From positions 73,569,120-73,633,119 of the forward strand of contig NC_084482.1 of the NCBI RefSeq assembly GCF_030035675.1: a stretch of 64,000 nucleotides of DNA, in the 5' to 3' direction. The DNA comes from Rhineura floridana. Taxonomy: Eukaryota; Chordata; Lepidosauria; Squamata; Rhineuridae. Position 1 is the stretch's first letter. Each line of letters begins with the position of its first letter. The notes below the pieces were generated by a model, which had not been told where the DNA came from, searched no databases, and worked only from the letters and a program-made list of their open reading frames with translations. Below are positions 1 to 12,000 of this stretch, in pieces. The position numbers were made by a program, and so were the translations under genes.

Positions 1-4
1 AGAG
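1..4 (+). CDS. AKAP8L: AKAP8L coding exon, last 4 bases
   Basis: The window opens with AGAG followed by GTGAGT. AGA plus G joined to GT of the exon at 485 reads R-G-Y-E-D, matching the human N-R-G-Y-E-G segment. The rest of this exon and the start codon lie outside the window. Confidence 0.75.
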
Positions 5-3000
5 GTGAGTCTGTTCTGTAAGCGCCACTTTCAAAACCTGATAATTCATTACCCAAGGTAGTAGGTGTTGCCCATGGAGGCTGTCACCTTGGGCCTGTCT
101 AGCGACCTGGATAGACCTGAAGATCATGTTAATGGTGCTATATCTGTTCTGGTATCCTATTATCTTATCCTACTGGTGGCTCATACTGGTTTGCAGCTAT
201 GAGCTTGGGAGAGGCACTGTATAGTAGTATTGCAGTGGCAGTTGAGCCCTTTTGCAAATGAGATAAACAATGAGAGTTGGCTTTAGCAGGAAATGCACTA
301 TACACTTTTTGCCATAGACAAAGGGTTTAAGCTTTGGCAGGAGTTACAGAAAATGCTTATCCAAAGATATAGCTATTATGTCCTGAAGAGAAGGAGTATT
401 CTTGATGGTGACAATCTTACATTAGATGATCATACATAGCAATCTATGCTTAATGAAAAACTCAATGACTGCTTCTCATTTTAGGTTACGAGGACTATAA
501 TTATGGATATGGATACAGTCAGGATAACTCTGGCAATTATGGGTATGGTATGGCCACTTCAAACTCTTGGGAAATGCCTAATTCAGATACAGACATGAAC
601 TTTAACGCATCCACTGGCACCAGTGCTGATGATGTAATAAAATTTAACCAGCGCTTAGATATGGTGCCTCATCTAGAAACTGAAACGATGCAAGGAGGAC
701 ATTATGGCTCAGGTGGAGACAGGTGAGTGTAGAGACAAAGGTGAAAAGGTTCAGTAATAGTTATAGATCAGGTAGTTACTCTTTCTGAAAGGTGTGTTGA
801 TCCAACATTGTGCTGTTACCTAAGCGCTTGTTCCCTTTGTCTTCTGACTAATAGCATTGATCTTTGCTTCATATCTACTACGTTCTTGCTTACAGAGCTG
901 GGGGGGACATAATTAGTTAAGTTGTATTGCCTCTGCTTTGGCTTTGAAAATATGGTGTTTACACATGTGTTTGAGCGAGGAAAGCTTGTTAATACTATAA
1001 TAGTTCATAGATTAATTGTAATATAAAAATCTGAAATAAAGGCAGGCTTTAGCAACTTCATATAGTTTATGAAAGTAGTGACCTATACAGAGAATGCACT
1101 TCAAATCCTATTGACATTAATGGGATTCATATTTTAAGTTTCTCTGCATTTTGCTCCAACCAACTGAATCATAAATTGAGTAAGTAGAGAATTCTGTAGA
1201 ATCTTTTTTTAGTTCATCTTTCATATAAGTCATTAATAAGTCACATGAGCCTTTATTCATATGTAAGGAAGTTTGGATTGTTGAAGGAACTAGTGTTTTT
1301 TTGCTGGCTGGCTGGATACATGGTGCATCTTTATTATAAAGATGTCAAAAGAAGTAATTGCTTGCCATTTATATCTGAGATTTTAACAGTTTAAGACCTT
1401 TACTTTCAGACAGTTAGTGCACTTTACTAGACTGGCTATATTTAGTGTTTTGTAATTGACAATCTGTTTTGTGGATATATTTCTAGAGGTCAGGTGTATG
1501 TAGTTGGGTCTAAATAGGCTATATGTGTCATTCCTGCTTGGAGACATTTATACTTGACAGTTGTCAAGAGATCACTATATTAAAAACTGTTTTGCTTAGA
1601 TTTATGCATAGCATTCTGTATTGCTTTCATCTGTGTTGACATTGTTCATTTACCAGGTTCTAAAAGTAGCTTATGTATAATAGGGTATTCTGATATTTTT
1701 TGTTAAAAAAAACCCTTCTCCTTAATTGTCTAAACTATCTTGTTTTGCTTATTAACCTACAACATTGTCATAAAAATAGAAAATAGGAGATTTACAGGGA
1801 TCCTTAATGGATTATGTTGTATCAAATATGCTTATGGTAGTGTGTGTCCTCTGCACTCGTTCATACACCACCTCTTGCCTTGAGTAGGGAAATGGTTACA
1901 GATAGTTGTGCCACAGTTAAATGGAAAAAATATTTCTGCATTTAGACTACAGATCTTATGTACTGGAAGCATAAAGTGTAATCTCCTGATGGCAGGTGCT
2001 GACTCAAGTTAACAGTCATTGCTAAAGTTGCAGCCCTGTGCATGCTTTGGAGTCAGTGAGAAGTATCTTCCAATTTTCAATTCTCTCATCCTAGGTAGAT
2101 ACTAACCCAGCATTGTTAATTCTCACTTGAGAGCCCAGGTGAACATTGGAGACTAAATTGCAGGTTGTTGAAACAGATTTCTGTTTTAGAAAATCATTAT
2201 CATAGAAGGCTCAGCTACAGAAATGAGTTGTGCCAATTTATACCATAGCACAAGTGCTTTGGAGTTGGTAGATGGGATAACTGAGCTTAATACTTCTGTT
2301 CTGAGTTAGCTTTTAAAGTCTCCTCCTCAGCCATTGTTTCCTTTCCATGCCCTTGCTTTCAGATCATTGATACAAAGCATGACTGCTGATTTTTGCACTT
2401 ATGTCCATTGCTTGTTTATTAAGTGCAACATGGCTTTGTGTTGGGCTGTAATAGCAGTTGAAACAACATTCTGTCAGGATTAACGTGGATTTTGGCCTTA
2501 AACGGTGTCATCTCTCTTAGAGTCTATCTGCTAATTAACATGCAGACACTTCTACGTGTATAGTGTATAGCTTAAATCCAAAGTTCCTCTGCAGCTTATG
2601 GAATATTCTTTTGAAATTGTGCTAGTTCAAAGCTGTCTTTTATTGGAAAAAATATAATTCACTTGTTTGTCTCAGCCACTCATTGTAGTGGGCTTAGAAG
2701 ATGGGATTGTTAGGTCTGCTCACATTGTTGTTCCTGCACTGAAATTTCCTGCAGGCAAAATGTCATGTATATATCTCTTATTATATAGCTGCTTTCTTAT
2801 TATAAACACTTCCTTTTTCAAACTCCCAGTAATTGGTGGGAACTGACTTTGCACCAAGGGACTTCATCTTAGCATACCTGAACACCTGAAGTGATTGGAG
2901 TGTGAAACCAGTAATAGGCAAAACTTAAGAATTTATATAAGTCCCCCAAAATTGAAGACCTCTTTGCCAATCTGATCAGAGTCCTATGTTCTTTCTATGA

Positions 3001-6000
3001 TTGACTGAGGCTAAACAGAATTCTTGTTCTATGTAGCCCTTATATTGATAATCCTCTCTTCCCCGCTGCTAAGTTGTCTGAGGGAATTACTCTCATGTTG
3101 AGTTAAAACCTCAGTTGAGCTTTGTTATTACTTTGAATCTAGAACAATTCTGAGGTTTTTGTTTTTTTAATGTAACTTGTTTCTACTGCTGTTTCTTTGC
3201 AAGCTCTTTAACATGGTGCTCTATATGCTACTGATTAGATTCCTTGCTTGCTGTGCAATTCTTGCAGGTATGATACATATGAGTCCTATGACTCAAGGTC
3301 TTCACTGAACGACCGTGATCTGTACAGATCCGGCTATGATTACAGTGAAGCTGAACATGACACCGACAATGCCTATGAAGGCCACTATGACAGCTCCTAT
3401 GGGAACCGCAGGGACCAGTACCACAACAGAGCACGTGACAACTTTGGCCATCGGGGTCAGAACTGGGCCAGAGACAGGCGAAATAACAGGCCCATGGCAT
3501 CTGCATATACTGGGCGCATGGGCGGACAGTGGAATGACCCGCCAGTGCCAATGGGAGGACGGGGCCATGGCCCCAATAGGCCCCCATCCCTTTTCTCTCA
3601 CAAACTATTCCCTGAATACAACATGTTCCAGGGAATGCGAAGTTTCTCTGGCAACATGCGTTTTGGAGGAGGCGGCATGAAACAACGAATGAGGAGAAAC
3701 TGGAAAATGTGGGACGCAGATTTTAAAGTAAGTACTTATGCAATCTTCTCCCACCTGTTTTCTGCCACATTTTTAAGGACATTGCCCAGTGAGGGAACTG
3801 CCTAGAACCTAGTGCAAAGCAGCCTGTTTTGTAACTTAAATTGTTTTAGTATAGGAAACATTTTCTTTTTCTGTCTCTGAAATTTGCTGGCACTTTTAAA
3901 AATTTTTTTAAGCTGTTCTAGGAGAATCTCATTGTCTTCAGTATATTGCCTTAGTACTGAAAAGATTGACCTGTGGATCTTAGTCATATTTAGGAAGTGT
4001 GATCTGTGATTGGCTGGGAAGCTTTGTATAAAATAGGTCTGGTGTTAGGCCAGCGAATCTGTACCTGATGAAACAAGTTTATTTGAGTGTAGAGAACTTA
4101 GAATGTGGTTGGGTGTACATATCTTGGTGATAAGAACTCTTGGGTCATATATATATGGTTAAAAATAATGTATTTCAATCCATAGAAAAAAAGAATAAAG
4201 AATGAGCCAACTGCTAATAAGCGAAAACAGGCTAACAGCTCTGATGAGCCTGACAGCAAGGCAGCAAAAACTGATGGCTCTGACAATTCTGACTCTGATA
4301 ATGGTAAGAGCCTGCTATTGAAGCCTGCCTTGTCTTCATTTCACTGCCCATTAGTTTTCAATATTAAAATAATATTTTTGACTAAATGTTTTAGGCTTGC
4401 AATCCTGTGTCCACTTACCTGGGAGCAAACCCCATTGAACTCAATGGAAATTGCTTCTGAGTAGACATGTATAAGGTTGCAGTGCTATAGTCCTTTTGTA
4501 TTATGCATAGTTACCTGATATGCTGCTCTTTTCAGAAGAGGGTCCTGAAGGAGAAGCTGCTGAGAAGGGCTCTAAAAATGTGAGTCTGAATTTAGTCTTG
4601 CTAGAAAGATTTACAATCCCATTGATTGATTGATTTATGCTAGGAGCAAGCATTAGAAAAGATGCTCTGCCATGGTGCCCTTCCCACATGCTGCCCACTT
4701 TTTGTGTAGGTCAAAACAGAGAGCAGAAACTAGTGTGGCTGGGTTATGGAGAATGTTTAAAGGACAAAACTGACTCAAGGCACTGGTGCCTGAGGTGCAC
4801 ACAGGCACATTCCCAACCCCCACAACAATAGGTAGTATAATAATTTAAATTGTTGATAATTAGCTATCCTTTCATGGCTCTCAAAATATGCAGACTGGGG
4901 TAATTGCCTCGTTCACTCTGCTCTGAATCAAATTTGACCCTAAGAAGATATAATTGAGGTGAGAACTATGGTATTTTTTTCCAGTTATGTACTGAACAGA
5001 TTTAAGGTATGCACCTATTACAAAATTCATCTGCTTCCAAATAATTAGTAACTTAATGTATTATATTGTACTTGGCACTAATTCTTGAAAGACCAAAATG
5101 TAGATTTCTTTGACACTAAGATCTAAAAAAGGAAAGGGCCTGGTTAACTGTGGTTGAACAGTAGACTTTAATGCTTTGTAGCCTTGATGGAAGGACATAA
5201 AATAACATCAGTTGCCTTTTTGTTGATTCAATTTCTGGTGGAAGGACAGAGATTCTACTAGAGGGAGGTGTCATAGCACTAGAACTTCTGGACCTGGTGG
5301 TTAACGTGCGCAGTGAAAGAGTCGGAAATATAGTGAAGAGCTGCAGTGTTATCTAACTGGAATACATGGTGAAGTGGGGAACTGTCCAAGTACAATGATG
5401 AGGGATATCAATCACCCACATTTTTGCTATATTCATATAGCAGTTGGCATTTGGTTGGTGCAGAGTGTTTTTCTCTTCATAAGGGCTTGTTTTACTTTTA
5501 GTAATGCTGATAGGTGCAGTCAGAAGGCCAGTAGGGTATGAAGTGGGGCAGAAATGTTAGATTTTTCACATTGACGCTTGATGGGATTTGGAGTCCAACA
5601 ACATTGAGAGAACCATGGATTGCTCACCTCTCATGTAATTTGAGCTTAGAGTTGGTTCAATGCAGAGCTGAACAGAATCATGTTTCAGTCCAAACAAAAT
5701 TGGATTGCATATGGTTAATTACTATCCAAATTTAGAGTTGGTGCCAATTCTCAGATTGTACTTGAAATTTTATTATTTTGAGCGGTTTCTTAGAGCATGA
5801 AATCATGAAACTAATACATTCTGAAGTTACTAAGGTTTTTATTTTTAGCGCTTATTTTTGCAGAGAGAACCTCTGTGTAATGATAGCTAAAACATAAAGG
5901 ACAATCATGTAATCACAGTCTACCGTATTGGTGTTTCTACTGTTGTGAACAGTTGCTGTTTTTTGTCTGAGCCCCCAGTAATCTTGGTAGCTAGCAGCAC

Positions 6001-9000
6001 TCCTGATTTCCTGATGTAAAGCTTATTGTCAAATGTGTTGTGACCTTGGCTTGTAAGCAAATGCAGCTCTATTCTTCAGTGTTTTTAATTACATTTTAGG
6101 AGGGAGAGGGAGAAGGTGGTGAAGATGAAGAAAGAAAAGGAGACTGTGAGAAAGGCAAGTTCAAATGTGCATGTGTTAGGACACTGAGTGATGATGTTGT
6201 TATACAGCTACAAAAGTGGCTGTATACTATATTCAGCATGGATTTTTCGCATTCCACAATGTTAAATTGAAAATACCCCCATGCCATTCTGATGCTTCCC
6301 ATAAGCTCATTTCAAAACAAAACCTTTCAAACCTTATAGTCCTGAACTCAAACGCTTGCTTAACAACCCTCTACATTTTCATGGTGATACACAAAACAGT
6401 AAGAGAGAATCGAAAGTTCAAAGTGTAAAGAGAGAGAGGAAAAACCCAGACCCCTTTTGGACTTTTTTCTGTCAGAGTTCTCATAATCTGTTGAAATTAA
6501 TTAAAAATCAGCCCTTCTTCCCTCTACTCTCCGCTCCCCCTCCTCCCCCTCCCCGGTCAGTTTTACCTATCCTAGCTATGATTGCACAGGAGTAAATCCC
6601 ATCGAACTCAATAAGCATGCAAATGATCAGACCTGCCTTTCCCCTCTCCTTTCCCTTCCTCCTCCCCTCTTCCTTCTTCCTTCTTCCTCCTCCCCTCTTC
6701 CTTCTTCCTCCTCCCCTGCCCACTCCCGGCTTCCCTCCCCATGGTCAGTTTTACCTGTCGTAAGCATGATTGCATGGGAGTAAATCCCACTGAACTCAGT
6801 AAGCATTCAAATGATCATCCATTCTCAGCAAACTTGCACAGGATTCCATTTCTTACCCCCCAGACTAAAAAGCAGGGAAATTTACAGGCAAAAAACCTTG
6901 TAGTTTAAGAATGTGCCTATAGCCAACAGATCTTTCTATCAAACTTTAAAAAGCAGGGGAATTGGGCAGCTATAGTGAATGCACCAGGGGAGCAGGAGAC
7001 CTGACCTCCTCTCTTGAGATATTGGACAGCCCTACAAATTGGTCAAAATGCAAACACAATTTGGGTTGGTCTTTCACAGTCCACTCCACTTCCTATGCAG
7101 CTTGGAAGAATTTGGTAACATGTGGCTCTGAACATATGGTGAGTGGTGGCAACACCTGCAATCAGCCCAAATAACAGAAACATGACATGTGCTGTGCTGA
7201 TCTGGTTTTAGCAGGAGAAAGCCACAATTTTTATATAGTTGATATAGTTTAGGTAGTCACTTTAAATATGTTTGATTTACTTTGCAATTTTAATGAAGTT
7301 TCCTATAGTAAATCATTATCTTTTGCTTCTGTTGCTGTACTTCACATATTCACAGAAACACTAAAAAAAAGCTCCACAAACAATTGTGGAATAATGGCAC
7401 TGAGTATTCTGCAGAATAGTTTCCGATGAACATGAGGAGTGTCTCAGTTTGCACAAGATAAAACAGTGGGAGGTGAAATATATTCTAGCAAAATTCTAGG
7501 TGTGCTCTATGTTTTTAATTGACCATGCCCACCTTTCCTTAAGTTGAGTAGTTTAAGCATAGCAGGCTCAAAACATGCATCTTCGACAGGCCAAGTTTGT
7601 TTTTTCCAACAGCTAGAGTCATTGCTTAAGTAGCAACATATTGTAATCCATCTTATTTTACATCAAACTACAGTTTCAGATTCAACTGTTAATGCGCCCA
7701 AAATAGAAACGGAGCATAACCTCCAGTCTGAAACAAAAAAGGCTGTCTTCACCATCATATGACATCGACCAATAAAAAGGCTATGAAATTAATAAAAATA
7801 AATTTGACACAGATTTCTAGGATGAATAATGAGAGAAATATAATATTCTTGGTTCGATTCTCTGTAGAAACAATAGTAATACAGAAAAGAAGCAAAGTAT
7901 GGATAACACCAACAAACATACAAAAATGTAATTCTATCTTTGGAGACGGCAGGTGTTGCCACCACTCACCATATGCTCAGAGGCACATGTTACCAAATTC
8001 TTCCAAGCTACACAGGAAGTAGATTGGACTGTGAAAGACCAACCCAAATTGTGTTTGCATTTTGACCAATTTGTAGGACAGTATAGTATACCACAAAAAT
8101 CAAGACAACAAACGCAATTAGGGGGCATACATTTTAATTTGAATAACATCCATCAAATTATTCATTTTAGTTCCATAGTATAGTTAAAAATCAAGCAATT
8201 ATCTTTAACAGCTATAGAAAGATTATAGTGTGGTGTAGTGGTTAAGGTGTTGGACTATGACCTGGGAGACCAGGGTTCGAATCCCCACACAGCCATGAAG
8301 CTCACTGGGTGACCTTGGAACAGTCACTGCCTCTCAGCCTCATGAAAACCTTATTCATAGGGTCACCATAAGTCAGAATCGACTTGAAGGCAGTACATTT
8401 ACATTTTTACAATATCTCAGAGAAGGTCAGGTCTCCTGCTCCCGTGGTGCATTCATTATAGCTGCCCAGTTTCCCTGTTTTTTAAAGTTTGATAGGTACA
8501 TTCTTAAACCGCAAGGGTTTTTGCCTATTAGTGATTTTTTTTCAGGGGGTTGCATGGAATGTTATAGGAGATATCCATTAGTGGAGCCATTTCATAACCC
8601 TTTCATAAATTATAAGGCTCCAGCATTTACATGCTGGTTAGGAACTGACTTAACAAGTATTTCCTACAAAGTGTGTCTTGAGTACTCAATTAGTGAAATT
8701 TACCATTATCAAAATACTTTCAGGTATGAAGTTAGCAGATATTTATTTTGGGAAAATGGTAATTCTAGCAATAAACCTAGTCTATTCTTCCTTTGTGGAG
8801 GTGTACTCCAACTGCTTTGAGCTAGCAGTTCCCAGTACCAATGTGGTAGTGCCTTCAGCGTACACAGCAAATGACTTCCAGACAATGAAATTATTCAACA
8901 TTAATAGGTCTCAGAAGCAAGAAAATTTGCCAGTTGGACACGCTGCATATAAACAGCAACACTTAAACTTTTTAAAGAAATGGAATAACCTGAAGAGAAA

Positions 9001-12000
9001 TGTACTGCGTGCTATCATATAACAAAAGAATTGTGGGATCAAGCTCAAAGTTAGTTTCAACTGTATCTCAGGCTTTGCCATTAATGTAATGAGTATACAG
9101 ACAGATTCCTATTTGATATGCAGTACTTTCCACTAATCTGTGATGGAAACTAAACTTCTAAACTATGTAAATAATCACTGAATTTGTCTTGTGTCAATTA
9201 AATTTGTTTTAAATTTTTAATTGAAATTATGCTTCCAGTTCTGATTATACCCCAGGAAACTAGTATTTTTTCTGTCATTTATTTTATTTATTTATTTAGA
9301 AAAGTTATAAACAGTTTGATCAAAAACAATTCTCATAAGGTGTATAAATAAATTATGAATGGTCTCTTCAGGGAAGCAAGAATGGGGATCTGGAGCCCAA
9401 TCTTATCTAGGTTAATTGACTTGAATAGAGTCCAGGAGTAGGTATCTTTTTAAAATATTTAAAACATTTCATGTAGGAGCTCTGACAATTCAAGAAGAGA
9501 TCAGTCAAATCAAGCGCAAATTGCAAGCTGGTAAGAAAACACAGGAGAGGCAAAAAAAGAGGTATCGTGATCGAATGGTAGAAAGGTAAGCCTTCTCCAG
9601 AAGACTTTGGGGTATGCTAGTAGCTAGAGTGGGTTTGGGACAATGCAATGCGCTCTTGTGTTTCAAAGAAAAATCCTTCACTCTGTATTACTTCCTTCAC
9701 TATATTGACATGTAAAATCACATTATCAACTCTCAGCAAGTTGGTGTAGGTTGACCTTTCATGATGTACTTTCAAAGGTTAATCAAAAGCATTATAATTT
9801 TAAAAACACTATTGTTTGCTGAAAAAATAATAAGCTAGCACCCCTCACACACTCTACATCATTGCTGTACAGGAATTCTGTGCAGTTTGGGGGATTGCTT
9901 GTAGGGGTAGAATAAGAAGTTTAAGGTTGGAGAGTTGATGGTGCCAGTAGTTCACAAACAGCAGTTTCAGGATAACTGGTCTACAAAGAGTATGGGCTCA
10001 ATCAAACTCCTATTTTATGCTGGAAGGGGTACCGGAATAAGACCCAGAAAGGGGTGTTCTGGGGGCATGTCGGAGGAAGGGGCAAGTGGGGGGACTTACG
10101 CCATATCTAACTTGCGTTCAGAGTGCTCCTGTGGGTCCTAATCCAGGCCAAAGTTAGCCAAGAAAAAGGTCAGTCTAAGAGAACAATTCTAATGGAACTC
10201 AGTGGGGAGTGCTTACTCACCAGTAGGGTTATTCATGAGAGACGGCTTTTTCTTTTTCATTTATGTATGCAGCTCCAGGTGGAGCTAATGTTCTGCTGGC
10301 CCGGTGGCTCTTTAATGACAAGTGGATGTTGCGGAGCTTTCCACTGGCTCCTCCTCAGCCAGCACCCCTTCTGCCGCTCTGTAAATTGGGAGTATGACTT
10401 CAGTATTGCCTAATAAAACATTATCTTATAGTATATTGTAATCTTTGCTACAGTAAATCATATATATCATGTTGACTACATAAAGTAAAGTGGAAGTTCT
10501 CAAATGACTGCTTTGCAAAGAGAATGTATTTAGCTTTTTTTTAACTTGACATGCGTTAACAGGATTCAGTTTGTATGTTCATTGTGCAAATATCGCACTT
10601 TCTATGAGGATGAGATGACCAATCATTTGGAGAGCAAATTTCACAAAGAACACTTTGCATTTGTTGGAACCAAGCTGCCCCAACAAACAGCTGACTTCCT
10701 CCAGGTGAGCCTTTTTTTCCCTTTGAGCAGTTGCCTTCCGTTTTCCTTGAGACATTAACATGCAATGCTAGATGGCGCACTTTGTTTTTTGTTTCCCAAT
10801 CCCCCTGTGTCACTTCATTCTGAATTATTACAAGCGGGACAAAAAGGGTATCTCTTGGATGTCTATTGGAATAAAAGCATCAGACTGGCATTTATACCTC
10901 AGTTGTTCATCTGTGCTGTCCTTGCTTGCATTTTTTGGTACACTACATGTCCTTACCATTACCTTAGTTCTTCCTTTTATTTCTCTGGAAGAGCAGACAC
11001 TGATGAATGAATATGAGCCATGAAACTACATACCTTGAGAGGAAAAGGAAGGCAGAGCTTTGACTGTGGAGTAATCTGAGCATAATTTCATTTGGCCAGG
11101 CCAGTACATTTTTACATACTTTGAGTGTTCATAAGTGTTTTTTCTACAATGCAGGAATATGTTGCTAATAAAACAAAGAAGACAGAAGAGCGTCGTAAAG
11201 CAATTGAAGACATTAATGCAGTTATACAACAGATCTACAAAGACCAGGATCTTACCCAGGGTAGGTATTCAGTGTTCATGCAGAAAATGTGATAGAGGGT
11301 CTCTGAGAGAAAGATGACCCTAAATTGTCTTTGCTACTAGCTGACATGAGTATTGAATGCCCACTTCCTTTTGGCCCTTTGATATAGTCACTGCATTGCT
11401 GCCCATTGGCCTTGTGGCTAGGGATTGTGGGATTTGAATCCTAACTACTCCTTAATGACCATAGGTTTGCTGTACCCTATACTACAGACTATAATATGTG
11501 GACTTCCTTACCTTTCCTCAGACATAGGCATGGAACATTTCGTTAAAAAGGTGGAGGCTGCTCACTGTGTTGCTTGTGACCTCTTCATTCCAATGCAGTA
11601 TGGAATTATCCAGAAACATCTGAAATCCCTCGATCATAACCACAATCGCAGAGTAAGTGGATTTGCTGAATTGACTGTTGACCAAAAGAACACATTGGAC
11701 AAGTCTGAATGATTGCTACATGGTTCAACTTTCTAATGGCAGAAGCAGATACATGCTAAAATAATTAAATCATTTAGGGTGCATATTAGTGCTTTAATTT
11801 TTCTTTTTAAAGTAAGAATATTTTAAAGAACGTGCTTAACGGACTGTAGCATTTATTTTAAAATTTTATATCCCAGACTTGAGTATTGCTACTCTCATGG
11901 CAGTAATATAACCACTAATGGCATCCCATAATTTTCAGCAATTCTTTGGCTCCAAAATGTAGCTCTAATCTTTCTTCCCTTTTGATTTTGTAAAAGATCT

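Noticed and set aside
3228-3680. Several other frames over AKAP8L exon 3268-3727
   Set aside because: Only the frame joined to the neighbouring exons matches AKAP8L; the others are shadows.
8227-8411. Possible tRNA gene (perfect B box)
   Set aside because: The sequence does not fold as an intact cloverleaf and continues into a Bov-B-type tail, so it is a SINE.
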